Assembly (NCBI GenBank): GCA_964531225.1
Contig: CAZHDB010000009.1
Coordinates: forward strand, 1 to 48,058
Direction of reading: 5' to 3'
Source of the DNA: CAZHDB01 sp964531225
Lineage (GTDB): Archaea; Thermoproteota; Thermoprotei_A; Sulfolobales; Desulfurococcaceae
Length of the DNA: 48,058 nucleotides
Shown here piece by piece: positions 8,904-17,297 of the stretch. A program made the translations under genes and the position numbers. How positions within the stretch are numbered: position 1 is the stretch's first letter; each line of letters starts with the position of its first letter. The notes under the pieces were generated by a model. It saw only the letters and a program-made list of their open reading frames with translations, was not told the origin of the DNA and made no database searches.

Positions 8904-8909
8904 CATTGT

Positions 8910-8972
8910 AGTCAGAATGGCTCTTCTCAATCATCGCTCCTGCTCATTCGTCGCAGGCGCTCTTCATCCATG
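8910..8972 (-). ncRNA. candidate box C/D guide sRNA
   Basis: This 60-nt stretch is richer in G+C than its surroundings and lies between the ends of convergent genes. On the minus strand it shows a box C-like TGGATGA (8970-8964), a D'-like ATGA (8947-8944), C' GCGATGA (8937-8931) and box D CTGA (8915-8912), with guide spacers of 15-16 nt. Minus-strand TTTTAAATT at about 8995-9003 would place a transcription start at about 8972, right at box C. Weak points are the imperfect C and D' boxes and no clear terminal stem. I could not match its guides to rRNA from memory. Confidence 0.5.
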
Positions 8973-9003
8973 TTAAGTAGTTTCTCTCGAAACAATTTAA
9001 AAT

Positions 9004-10083
9004 TCATCCCGCAAATTCAAAAATATGCCTATCATTGCGTATGTTAGGCAAAACAATTGATGGTATACCGAGTTCTGTCCATATATTTTCAGCTAATTGA
9101 TATGGAGAACCACCTCGTGCATTTTCCACGATAACTAGTCTTGGTTTAGCCATTTTAATATATCCTATTAAATCATCATAATCTGCATGATCACTAAAAG
9201 CTACAAGCCAGGTATTGGAATCAATTCTTCTTATGGGCTCCCTAAATTCCCAGCCGGAGAGTATTATATTTAAACCTTCACGTAAATTTCTATGCTTAGC
9301 ATTACTCATGTGTAAGAATTTAATGTACCTACTAGTATTTTTACGTATTTCTCTTCCTTCACGAGAGGACATATTGTAATACTCGCCTATTCTTCCACCA
9401 TATTTTTCAATGATCTTTGTAACACGGTACATTTTAGGAGGCATAAGAAAAGGATCAAAGATTTTGTTCTCTCTAAGTATCTTCATAACTTCTTGTAATT
9501 TACCGTAATAACCATATATAGCAACAGGTCCTCCACTTTCTAAGCCCTCCATGACTATGTCGATGAGCAGTTGTTCAACTTCCTTTTTAAATGGTCTTCT
9601 ATATTCTGGACTTCCATAAGTCGATTCTATAACGAGCACATCCAAATCTCTCATTACAGGTGTACCTTCAAGTTTAAAATCGCCCGTATATCCGACTCTA
9701 TAATTATCCGTCTCTACAAGTACTTGAGCGGCACCGATTATATGATTAGCTTTTATAAGCATAATTTTTTCATTGTTAAAAACAACCTCATTATCATAAT
9801 TCAATGGTATAGATATTTTCCTAAGAATATACTTATGTGTGGAACGGAGATTAGATAATTCATATATGAGTTCTAAAGTTGGAGGGGTCGCAATTAATAC
9901 AGAGCATTGCTCAATACTGTCTCTTAGTCCTCTCATATGATCGCTATGAGCATGCGTTATAACACGTACAAGTCTATTCCAATGCCCGTCCACGGTAAAG
10001 TTTCTTCCTAACAGTACTGCTCCATTCTCTTTAACATCAACTAGTTTTCCAACGATCTTGGAAAAATCCCTGTACTTACTCAC
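9004..10083 (-). CDS. metallo-beta-lactamase/beta-CASP ribonuclease (COG1236, Ysh1-like)
   Basis: 359 residues. The metallo-beta-lactamase zinc motif THAHSDH has His44, His46, Asp48 and His49. Further family marks are HIIGAAQVLVE, YTGDFK, a beta-CASP insert starting near VIESTYGSPEYRRP, and the C-terminal FSDHADYDDL. Such proteins are RNA endo/exonucleases related to CPSF-73 and RNase J. This short form lacks the KH domains of aCPSF1 and fits the mRNA 3'-end processing exonuclease group. GTG 10083 is chosen with an upstream purine-rich GAGAGGG about seven bases away. Substrate is inferred from the family. Confidence 0.88.
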   Translation of the reverse strand: MSKYRDFSKIVGKLVDVKENGAVLLGRNFTVDGHWNRLVRVITHAHSDHMRGLRDSIEQCSVLIATPPTLELIYELSNLRSTHKYILRKISIPLNYDNEVVFNNEKIMLIKANHIIGAAQVLVETDNYRVGYTGDFKLEGTPVMRDLDVLVIESTYGSPEYRRPFKKEVEQLLIDIVMEGLESGGPVAIYGYYGKLQEVMKILRENKIFDPFLMPPKMYRVTKIIEKYGGRIGEYYNMSSREGREIRKNTSRYIKFLHMSNAKHRNLREGLNIILSGWEFREPIRRIDSNTWLVAFSDHADYDDLIGYIKMAKPRLVIVENARGGSPYQLAENIWTELGIPSIVLPNIRNDRHIFEFAG

Positions 10084-10142
10084 GGCAATCCCTCTCTTAT
10101 ATAATACGGTTTTGCAAGTAGAAATAATCCTGTCTCCAAATA

Positions 10143-11099
10143 TTATTTCCTTCTAATAAATGGAAGCAAAATTATCGTTTTTAAACAATAATACGAATGT
10201 ATCAGTAAGCCAATGAATGGAGCTAAAATATAGCGTATCTTTGGCTCAAGTATATATTTTCTCGATACTATAAAGAGAGCTAATGAAAATAATATTGGTA
10301 GAGATAAAATTGTTAATCCTATTTCCCAATAAAATGGAACCAATAATAAACCAAGAACTACAAGACCTAGAAAAATAACCCATAATACGCTATCAATAGG
10401 AAATACACCTATATCCTTGCATACTTCAGCTACCCCCCTTGATCTTTGATCCTGCCATCTTATAATCTCCGTCAATTTCTTTGGAAGTGAAACATAGACA
10501 TAGCTCTCTTTAGATATACAATGTTTTAATTTAATTCCTTTCTTCAACAACAATAAGGAATATCCATAATCTTCCGCTCTTCTACTAACCGGATATAATG
10601 CCTTATGATAAATACTTGTTCTTTCACCACGATTATTTCCAGGTATATGTCTTTCCTTAATCCATGGAAAAACTAAATGTATAGAGTGATACCAAGCAAA
10701 TGCATGAGACCAAAATCCATTAGTCACGATCGGGACACCGCCAACAACGTCACAGCCATTATTGAAACTCTTTAAAAACCCCTCGATATATTTACTACTA
10801 TAGACATTTTCCGAGTCCCCCCAAATAACAACATCATATTCGTTCTCAAGAGCATATAACAATGCTTCAAGCCTGGCATAGCCTGTTCCGCCAGGTGTTT
10901 TCTGAATACGAAACTTAATACATGGGTAATTCTCGGAGAACGATAGTGTTACTTCCTTAGAATGATCTTTCGAACCACCATCCATAACAAGTACATCGAA
11001 TTCCTCACAGATAGGTATAGTTTGCCTAGTTAGGGATTCCAGGGTTTTTCTAAGACCTTCTGCATTATCTTTATTTAGTATAACAACAAGCGTTTTCAT
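10143..11099 (-). CDS. membrane-anchored family 2 glycosyltransferase
   Basis: 318 residues. An N-terminal GT-A domain has the nucleotide-sugar segment VLNKDNAEGLRKTLESL, then VMDGGSKDHS. WGDSEN near residue 94 stands at the metal-binding DxD-like position. A later acceptor loop includes WQDQRSRGV. About three hydrophobic helices at the C-terminus hold it on the inner face of the membrane. ATG 11099 is six bases after the GGTG that also ends the upstream FAD gene, which stops two bases earlier. A role in dolichol-linked glycan or S-layer glycoprotein assembly is inferred. Confidence 0.85.
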   Translation of the reverse strand: MKTLVVILNKDNAEGLRKTLESLTRQTIPICEEFDVLVMDGGSKDHSKEVTLSFSENYPCIKFRIQKTPGGTGYARLEALLYALENEYDVVIWGDSENVYSSKYIEGFLKSFNNGCDVVGGVPIVTNGFWSHAFAWYHSIHLVFPWIKERHIPGNNRGERTSIYHKALYPVSRRAEDYGYSLLLLKKGIKLKHCISKESYVYVSLPKKLTEIIRWQDQRSRGVAEVCKDIGVFPIDSVLWVIFLGLVVLGLLLVPFYWEIGLTILSLPILFSLALFIVSRKYILEPKIRYILAPFIGLLIHSYYCLKTIILLPFIRRK

Positions 11100-11100
11100 A

Positions 11101-12459
11101 CTAGACACCAAATGTTCTAATCATAAATTTCTTACTAGTTTCCATGGACTCCTTCCAGATTTGATCCATATTTAAGTATTTCCATGAGCCGAATCTTCCA
11201 TGGACATATATTCCTTTGCTATTTATATACTCTAAAATTGTTTTGATCGAACTTGAATAATACTGGTTATAAACTATATATGCATATTTCCATCGCCATA
11301 TTCCATAAACCTCAACATCTTTTTTGTTTAGTAACTTAAGTTCGTTTAATTGATCGATGACTTCATTAACAATAGATTTGTCTCCTCTTCTAATGAAGGT
11401 TTTATCCCCTGGATTGTATGAGATTTCAGCTATAATACTGTGAGAACCCTTCGGAGCCATGTTTGGACTGTAATTACTTAGAAAGGCTATTCTATGGAAA
11501 ATGATCTCTTTTTGTGGAAAATAAATCCAGTGAATATTTTTAATCTTAGGCGAACCTTTAACTCCTATGCCAACAACAATTAAAGAATTATAATCAAGAT
11601 ATTCAATAGCTTTTCTAACGTTTTTCGGCACATCATTAAACAAATTAATTAGTTCGGTTAAAGGTATAGTTGAAAAGACATAATCGGCTTCAAAGGTTTT
11701 ATTGTTACTGGAGATAATGAACTTTCCATTCTCATGATTAATTCTGTTTATAGGTGTGTTGCAGTATATTTTTCCTTTATATTTTTTAATAAAATGTACT
11801 AGCTTATTAGTGAAAAATTCAATCCCGTTCATTAATGGATAGAAAAAGTTTATTTGATGCTTATATCCTTCAGTAGGTATTCCTACTGCCGACTTTATAA
11901 TGTCGTCTAAAGGAGGATAAGGTACTCGATCCTTTACCCACTCTAAGGAAAGGTCACGTAAATCTCTCTTCCATATTTTTTCATTATAGGGAATTAGATA
12001 TTTTCTTGAAAGTTCTTTCCCGAAAACATATGTAAACCATTCGTATAGATTCCTCGGCTTTTTAAGCAAGCCTTTTTCTCTTTTTATATATGTATCAATG
12101 ATATCTTTCAATATAATATATCTCTCATATGGAGGAAGAACATATATGCCGTTCTCGAATGGATATTTTATAAGAGAACCATTATAATAAATGTATGTAT
12201 TCCTATAATGCTTAACTAGGTTTTCTCTTCCAAGAAAATTGATCATGCTATCTAATATATTTTTATCCTTAGAGAAAATTATATGAGAACCCCCGATATC
12301 GAATACATATCCATCGATGGCAATAGATTTAAGTAATCCACCAGGTTTATCGGTAGCTTCTAGAACTATAATATCCAAGTTATTCTTGACTAGGTTATAA
12401 GCCAATGATAATCCAGCTAGTCCTGCACCCAGTACTGCTATGGTACCAGTTCTTTTCAA
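11101..12459 (-). CDS. FAD-dependent oxidoreductase (COG1232, amino-oxidase/UDP-galactopyranose-mutase-like)
   Basis: 452 residues. The N-terminal dinucleotide fold has VLGAGLAGLSLA (residues 9-20), an acidic VLEATDKPGGLL strand end, and GGSHIIF. The C-terminal part returns to an FAD-contacting segment, GIYVHGRFGSW, near residue 420. The protein resembles protoporphyrinogen-oxidase-like and mutase-like flavoproteins that archaea encode in glycan clusters. No haem biosynthesis gene is nearby, so a haem role is unlikely. Its stop is fused to the ribosome site of the glycosyltransferase gene, so the two are translated together and probably modify and transfer the same sugar. Confidence 0.83.
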   Translation of the reverse strand: MKRTGTIAVLGAGLAGLSLAYNLVKNNLDIIVLEATDKPGGLLKSIAIDGYVFDIGGSHIIFSKDKNILDSMINFLGRENLVKHYRNTYIYYNGSLIKYPFENGIYVLPPYERYIILKDIIDTYIKREKGLLKKPRNLYEWFTYVFGKELSRKYLIPYNEKIWKRDLRDLSLEWVKDRVPYPPLDDIIKSAVGIPTEGYKHQINFFYPLMNGIEFFTNKLVHFIKKYKGKIYCNTPINRINHENGKFIISSNNKTFEADYVFSTIPLTELINLFNDVPKNVRKAIEYLDYNSLIVVGIGVKGSPKIKNIHWIYFPQKEIIFHRIAFLSNYSPNMAPKGSHSIIAEISYNPGDKTFIRRGDKSIVNEVIDQLNELKLLNKKDVEVYGIWRWKYAYIVYNQYYSSSIKTILEYINSKGIYVHGRFGSWKYLNMDQIWKESMETSKKFMIRTFGV

Positions 12460-12531
12460 TGATCCTACACCATATGCTACACGAGGTATCTACTTATTCA
12501 GAATAGTTAAGTATAGACAAATATTTTATTA

Positions 12532-13302
12532 TTACTCGATCAACTCTTTTGAAATAGGCTTCCATTTTCTACTCGTTGAATCATAATATATTAATCCGCT
12601 TTCCTTAAGCTTTGTGAATAGCTTATACTCAGTCTTCGTTAGTATAATTTTAATCTGCTCATCATTACTTGTATTTATCTCCTTAAACAATTTCTCAGTA
12701 AATCTGTTCCAGAAATCCCGATCAACGGCTATCCTCTCGCCTTTTGCTTCAATAATCTTAGCTCCTTCTCTCTCTAGGTAAGCGAAGAAGCGATCCTTAT
12801 TTCTTAGCCATAGTAATTCGCTTTCAAAAATAGCTCCTTCTTCCTTAAGTCTTTCAATACCTGTCTTTCTATATGGTTTTTCCTTTTTCTCTCTAGTCTC
12901 TTTACTGATCCTTGCAATTTTTTCCTCTATTTCACTAATTTTTTCCTCTATATTCTCGAGACGTTCCACAATATCAACTATTTTAGATGATAGTTTCGAT
13001 ATTTCTGCTGTAACCGGGTTAATTAGATCTTGTGTTTTTCTAAGCAATCTAGTCTCTAGTTTTGAGTAATCAGTTTCAGGTAAACTTTCAAGTCTCTTTG
13101 CCATTTCTTTTAACTGATTCTCTATCCTATCTATTCTTGACGAATACTCTTCTAGCCCTAGTTCCTTCATAATAATGGATTTTAAATAATCTGATAGTAA
13201 TTTATATCCTTCAGCTTTGCTTCGCTCTATCAATCTAGTATAAACATCATATGGCAATTTTATAACGATCATTTTTTCTTCTTTACTCATCTTTCTTGCC
13301 AT
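12532..13302 (-). CDS. coiled-coil protein with ribbon-helix-helix-like N-terminus
   Basis: 256 residues. Residues 11-50 (VIKLPYDVYTRLIERSKAEG, then a helix) look like a ribbon-helix-helix DNA-binding unit. Residues 55-140 form a long, strongly charged coiled coil with heptads such as RLENIEEKISEIEEKIARI. The last 110 residues are a mixed domain with a winged-helix-like ending (LTKTEYKLFTKLKESGLI). I do not know its role; it may be a chromatin or architectural protein. ATG 13302 follows GGATGGTG by seven bases. The upstream region 13303-13405 contains its promoter. Confidence 0.75.
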   Translation of the reverse strand: MARKMSKEEKMIVIKLPYDVYTRLIERSKAEGYKLLSDYLKSIIMKELGLEEYSSRIDRIENQLKEMAKRLESLPETDYSKLETRLLRKTQDLINPVTAEISKLSSKIVDIVERLENIEEKISEIEEKIARISKETREKKEKPYRKTGIERLKEEGAIFESELLWLRNKDRFFAYLEREGAKIIEAKGERIAVDRDFWNRFTEKLFKEINTSNDEQIKIILTKTEYKLFTKLKESGLIYYDSTSRKWKPISKELIE

Positions 13303-13405
13303 GAATATACACCATCCTCTAGATAATATGATTAGTTATCCACGTAAATAATGATATCCTTTAATAAGACACTTTATTAGGTAATATAATAATAGATTAC
13401 CAACT

Positions 13406-13458
13406 AGATGATGAGGGCTGTACTCCCGGATAGATGAAGAAGCCTTTAAGTACTGATA
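13406..13458 (+). ncRNA. box C/D guide sRNA, both guides predicted to pair with 16S rRNA near 900-920
   Basis: Box C ATGATGA (13408-13414), D'-like CGGA (13427-13430), C'-like TAGATGA (13431-13437) and box D CTGA (13453-13456). The first guide GGGCTGTACTCC pairs, with one G-U, to the 16S segment GGAGTACGGCC. The second, CCTTTAAGT, is a 9-nt complement of ACTTAAAGG, about 15 bases further along the same rRNA (the 926R primer site). Both rRNA segments are recalled, not looked up. The RNA ends only seven bases before the SD of the TatD-like gene. CTTTAAGTA could instead be read as a TATA box for that gene, which lowers confidence. Confidence 0.6.
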
Positions 13459-13476
13459 ATCAGGGGTGTATATAGT

Positions 13477-14334
13477 TTGAAATTACTGTTTAGTGATGCA
13501 CATTGCCATTCTAATCCTATTTCGGGTCTCGGAGCCAAAAGAATTGCTAGGAAATTCAAAAATGTTGGTGGCTGGTTCATTGCGTTAATAAGTCTCCCGC
13601 CTCATCATTATGGTATCAATGAACTTAGTATCGAATCCCATTTAAAGGCTTATCAAATAGCTATTGAAGAAGCTCGTAAGATTAGAGAGGAAGGTATTAG
13701 AACCGTTGTTCTTGTCGGTTTTCATCCCGCAGAAATAGACCGTTACTTTAAAGCTGGATGGGATCTTGAAAAAATAATTTCTATGAGTAAGAGGCTTATA
13801 GACGAAATAGTTAAGCTATATAAAATGGGTCTAATTAATGGGATCGGTGAAGTTGGTAGACAACATTACAGCACTGCACCATCTAGACTTGTTACTTCAG
13901 AAGTAATCATGTGGTATGCATTAGAGATTGCTAAGGAACATGATATGATCGTTCATCTACACCTTGAACAGGGCGGTTATTCAACTGTTGAATCTATTAG
14001 ACTAATTACAGAGAAAATAGGTATTCCAAGGGATAGGATATTTCTCCATCACCTATCCCCTAATGAAGCTATATGGTCTGAGAAATATGGTTTCTGGTAC
14101 ACGGTGCCAGCTAAGAAAAAAGTTTATTATAAAATATTTACTCAAAAGCCAGTATTTGTTTTAACGGAGTCAGATTTTATAGATGATCCCAGTAGACCAG
14201 GTGTTTCGTCTTATCCGTGGGACATCGTTACTCGGTTAAATGAATTATTAGAAGAAGGTATTATTGATGAAGAATATATTTATCGCATCGAAGTCGATAA
14301 CATCATTAAGGCCTATAATGTGGAACCTCCATAG
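13477..14334 (+). CDS. TatD-related metal-dependent hydrolase (COG1099-like)
   Basis: 285-residue TIM-barrel hydrolase. DAHCHS (Asp7, His9, His11) gives the first metal ligands. Then come GFHPAE near residue 88, GIGEVG near 127, HLHLEQ near 165, FLHHL near 192 and TESDFIDD near 230, the order of ligands seen in TatD-like enzymes. Relatives act as DNases or as phosphoester/amidohydrolases; the substrate here is unknown. TTG 13477 follows GGGGTG (13463-13468) by eight bases. A predicted box C/D RNA ends just upstream, so the leader may be shared. Its 3' end overlaps the convergent small gene by 22 bases. Confidence 0.85.
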   Translation: MKLLFSDAHCHSNPISGLGAKRIARKFKNVGGWFIALISLPPHHYGINELSIESHLKAYQIAIEEARKIREEGIRTVVLVGFHPAEIDRYFKAGWDLEKIISMSKRLIDEIVKLYKMGLINGIGEVGRQHYSTAPSRLVTSEVIMWYALEIAKEHDMIVHLHLEQGGYSTVESIRLITEKIGIPRDRIFLHHLSPNEAIWSEKYGFWYTVPAKKKVYYKIFTQKPVFVLTESDFIDDPSRPGVSSYPWDIVTRLNELLEEGIIDEEYIYRIEVDNIIKAYNVEPP

Positions 14335-14525
14335 TCTTGTAGGTTAATTATATCCTTCTTAATTTCAATTATATCTTCATTTCTCTTATCAAGTATATGT
14401 ATATATATTTTATTAATTTTACAAATAGTATCATTTAATTCCTTTGCATATCTTCTAGCTTCCGATGTATTTTCTAGTTCAACTACTACGTCTAAACAAT
14501 GCGGTATTTTAATACGGTATAGCAA
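14313..14525 (-). CDS. small hypothetical protein
   Basis: 70 residues, TTG start at 14525 placed six bases after GGTGA on the minus strand. It has an N-terminal strand (YRIKIPHCLDVVVELE), a helix EARRYAKELNDTICKI and a strand YIHILDK, an alpha/beta plan like a tiny ferredoxin-fold subunit. I do not recognise the family. It overlaps the end of the TatD-like gene and faces away from the zinc-finger gene at 14565. Confidence 0.55.
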   Translation of the reverse strand: MLYRIKIPHCLDVVVELENTSEARRYAKELNDTICKINKIYIHILDKRNEDIIEIKKDIINLQDYGGSTL

Positions 14526-14564
14526 AGTATTTCACCAAAGCAGTGTCCATGTATTATTTGGTAT

Positions 14565-14861
14565 ATGGAGTTGCCTCGTTGCAGTATATGTGATACTGCA
14601 GATGCAATATATAAGTGTAGGATTTGTGGTAGACTTGTATGTAGCCGGGACTATATAGCGTCTCGTGGCATATGTCTTGTATGTAAAGATACTATATGTG
14701 AAATATGTGGTAAGTATTTATCGATAGGTTATTGTAAAATATGTGGTAGAATTGGATGCGAGGATTGTCTAATTCAAATTTCGACAGTAGCATATGTGTG
14801 TAAGAAATGTGTTCAGGAGGGAAGATATAGGTTTGAAATTGAGAGAGGGAAAACCTCCTAG
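14565..14861 (+). CDS. multi-zinc-finger protein
   Basis: 98 residues with five CxxC-type pairs: CSICD, CRICG, CLVCK, CEICG and CKICG, plus CEDC and CKKC. They are arranged as treble-clef/B-box-like knuckles that would bind three or four zinc ions. Such small crenarchaeal proteins may act as adaptors or bind RNA. No SD is seen before ATG 14565, so translation from a leaderless message is possible. Its last 29 bases overlap the AIR-synthase-like gene in another frame, which ties the two together. Confidence 0.8.
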   Translation: MELPRCSICDTADAIYKCRICGRLVCSRDYIASRGICLVCKDTICEICGKYLSIGYCKICGRIGCEDCLIQISTVAYVCKKCVQEGRYRFEIERGKTS

Positions 14862-15828
14862 ACATGTACTTGAGAATATAATATTTAAATATAAAGGTGC
14901 GCCTGACCCCGATGTAGTCCAAGGTCCAGGTATAGGAGAAGATGCTGGCATTGTAAGGGCTGGAGACGGATTCATAGTCGCCCATAGCGACCCAATAACT
15001 GCAGCTGAAAAATACATTGGATGGCTGGCAGTCCATGTTGCGTCTAATGATGTTGCGGTTCGAGGAGTACAGCCAAGATGGCTATTATTAACAATATTGA
15101 TGCCTCCCGGTAGTAGTACTGCCTTATTGGAAGAAATAGCTAGAGATGCTGATGCTGCGGCAAGATCTATTAATGCTACAATCATAGGTGGACATACAGA
15201 AATTACTCCCGGTATTCCAAGACCTATAGTTATAACAACAGCTATAGGATTTACACGGGGAAGAGTTATTAGAACATGTGATGCCCAGCCTGGAGACAAA
15301 GTTTTTGTTATTGGACGTGTCGGCGGCGAAGGTGCAAGCGTAATTGCCTCTGATTTTAGGGACTTATTGGTCAAGAAAGGCCTTTCTATCGATTTAATAA
15401 ATAAAGCCTCTGAATTTATTAAGGACATTAGTGTTGTTGATAAGGCTATGGTTATTAAAGAATATGTATCAGCTATGCATGATCCTACTGAGGGAGGAAT
15501 TTTAGAGGCATTATACGAAGTTGCTGTAGCAAGTAATAATACCATATATATTGATCTCGATAAAGTAAAACTTGATCCTATTGTAGAGGAGATAACTGAA
15601 GCATTAAATATAGATCCTTATAAACTATTGAGTAGTGGCTCACTACTTGCTACAGTCCCTAATTCTTATGTTAATGACGTTATTAATATATTGGAAACAC
15701 AAGGCTATTACTATTCACAATGCGGTGAAGTTAGAAAAGGTGAACCTAAACTTATCATTAAACGTGGAGATAAAGTAGAGCTTTTAGAAAGTATGATTGT
15801 TGATGAAATTTATAAATTATGGAAGTAA
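14833..15828 (+). CDS. AIR synthase-related ATP-binding protein (PurM/HypE/ThiL superfamily)
   Basis: 331 residues with the superfamily plan. An N-terminal ATP-binding half includes GIGEDAGIV, HSDPITAAEKYIG, ASNDVAVRGVQPRW and GGHTEITPGI. The C-terminal half has AMHDPTEGGILEAL and SSGSLLA. It lacks the C-terminal PRxC tail needed for HypE cyanation, so it is not a hydrogenase maturation factor; purine or thiamine kinase roles are also unproven. I choose TTG 14833, ten bases after AGGAGG, inside the end of the zinc-finger gene; TTG 14839 is possible. The reaction likely activates a substrate carbonyl or amide with ATP, judged by family. Confidence 0.82.
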   Translation: MKLREGKPPRHVLENIIFKYKGAPDPDVVQGPGIGEDAGIVRAGDGFIVAHSDPITAAEKYIGWLAVHVASNDVAVRGVQPRWLLLTILMPPGSSTALLEEIARDADAAARSINATIIGGHTEITPGIPRPIVITTAIGFTRGRVIRTCDAQPGDKVFVIGRVGGEGASVIASDFRDLLVKKGLSIDLINKASEFIKDISVVDKAMVIKEYVSAMHDPTEGGILEALYEVAVASNNTIYIDLDKVKLDPIVEEITEALNIDPYKLLSSGSLLATVPNSYVNDVINILETQGYYYSQCGEVRKGEPKLIIKRGDKVELLESMIVDEIYKLWK

Positions 15829-15896
15829 CTAATATATTTTAATTTATTACTTACTATATACCGTACTATAATAGGTCAAGTATATAGGTGATAGAA

Positions 15897-16415
15897 GTGG
15901 CTGTAGGCGAACAACTGGTTAATGAAGCATTGAATGTACTTTCTTCATCCAAGAATGTTATAGAAAATAATATCTTATCAAAATCAGCATCGCTTGACCC
16001 TCGTGTTGTAAGCATTTCTCAGAAACTCGTTGACATATCGACTATGCTTTATAAATTATTTGAATCAATATCTGGGTTTGTATTAGATAAAGATCCTGGC
16101 TCCATTATAGTGCCTAGTAAATGGTGGTATATATCGATTTATAGTGATCGAATACTTATTACAAGGTATAAACCAACAGTTGTAAGTATAGCTTATGTTA
16201 AGAATGATGAGAAAATTACATTTGGGACTAAATACATTAGGTTAGAGCTTCAACGAGGGATAATCAGATTACAGAAGAGAGGTTTGAAGCTAGACCTCGA
16301 ACCTAGCAATCCAGAAGATATAGCTAGTAAATTATCGGATATAAAATACGTTCTTAAAGACATTGCTAGAGATCTAGAACTACTGACCTATAACGTTGAA
16401 AAGAAATTTTCTTAA
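15897..16415 (+). CDS. hypothetical protein
   Basis: 172 residues, all soluble. There is a helical N-terminus (residues 1-60), a central strand block with WWYISIYSDRILITRY, and a C-terminal helix ending LELLTYNVEKKF. No family is recognised. AGGTGA at 15886-15891 sets GTG 15897 as start; the earlier in-frame GTG 15888 lies inside the SD. It converges with the CdvB-like gene; the 66 bases between them are AT-rich with T runs that could end both transcripts. Confidence 0.65.
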   Translation: MAVGEQLVNEALNVLSSSKNVIENNILSKSASLDPRVVSISQKLVDISTMLYKLFESISGFVLDKDPGSIIVPSKWWYISIYSDRILITRYKPTVVSIAYVKNDEKITFGTKYIRLELQRGIIRLQKRGLKLDLEPSNPEDIASKLSDIKYVLKDIARDLELLTYNVEKKFS

Positions 16416-16481
16416 TAATATAGTTGAAAAAATACTGCGCTAAAAGATAATTGTTTTTAAAATACTGTTTTTAGCTAAAGG

Positions 16482-17141
16482 CTATGGTGTCTGTGGTACA
16501 GTATTAGCTTCAGTAGAGGAGGCTACAAGACTTGGTAGTTCTGGGAACTTCTCCTTCATTCTCTGCTCTGCAACAATCTTTGCCTCCTCAAATATCCTCT
16601 TGGCCTCACTACTCATGGTTATGCCGGCTTCTCCGCCGAGATCTATACCAGTAGCACTCATTACCATGCTTAGATCATTTACCGCCATGTTAAGGTCGAT
16701 CCATACATCCGGTGCAATACCGCGTAATATGTTTGCAGCTTCCTTGATCACTCCTACAACAGGTATTACTGCTGTAAATGCTTCTCCGATCATTACGAAT
16801 GTCTCTAGTCTAAGGCTTGCTTGTTCTAGTACATATTCTACAGTTAATAGCTGGCGTGCAACTTTTCTTATTTCAGCAACCTCGTTAACATAGATCTTTG
16901 CATGTACCTCATCTTTTCTCATGAGTGCTTCAACGGCTCTTTCAAAAAGTTCGCGGTCTCTATCATTGAGTCTGTCGATATAAGCTCTAACTCTACTTAG
17001 TGCAGACTTTATCCTGTAATGAGCCATAACAGCTTTTCTGGCAAGGGGTTCTCTTTCATTCTTAAATAAGTTTTTAAGTTTATCAGCTATCGTTGGCTCG
17101 CTTGAGCCATACCAGTTTTTAATGAATGAGTTTGAATCCAT
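16482..17141 (-). CDS. ESCRT-III/Snf7-family cell division protein (CdvB paralogue)
   Basis: 219 residues, almost all helical. The core from RKAVMAHYRIKSALSRV through VEYVLEQASLRLETF matches the ESCRT-III helical hairpin of crenarchaeal CdvB proteins, which polymerise on membranes for division and vesicle release with the CdvC ATPase. There is no C-terminal winged helix, so it is of the shorter CdvB1/B2 type. The tail after about residue 185 is acidic, proline-containing and could hold a weak MIM motif. ATG 17141 is eight bases after GGTGA; the in-frame ATG 17156 lies across that SD. CdvA and CdvC are not in this window. Confidence 0.85.
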   Translation of the reverse strand: MDSNSFIKNWYGSSEPTIADKLKNLFKNEREPLARKAVMAHYRIKSALSRVRAYIDRLNDRDRELFERAVEALMRKDEVHAKIYVNEVAEIRKVARQLLTVEYVLEQASLRLETFVMIGEAFTAVIPVVGVIKEAANILRGIAPDVWIDLNMAVNDLSMVMSATGIDLGGEAGITMSSEAKRIFEEAKIVAEQRMKEKFPELPSLVASSTEANTVPQTP

Positions 17142-17297
17142 TTCATTCTTCACCATGGACTTATCTTCTATATTGGTATCTAGGATTATAGTAAGGATTT
17201 AAAACTGCGGGCCTAAGGAATGCCTAGATTTATTAGATTGAAGGAAGTATGATATAATTGAAATGCATACGAGTTAATTAATTAATAGGTGTTTTCC

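Noticed and set aside
11101..12459. Protoporphyrinogen oxidase for haem synthesis
   Set aside because: The fold is similar, but there is no haem gene nearby and the gene is fused in expression to a glycosyltransferase.
14769..15545. 258-codon minus-strand frame opposite the AIR-synthase-like gene
   Set aside because: It mirrors a clearly conserved protein on the plus strand, has no SD, and its translation looks like low-complexity antisense.
14833..15828. HypE hydrogenase maturation factor
   Set aside because: The C-terminal PRxC cysteine tail is absent and no other hyp gene is present.
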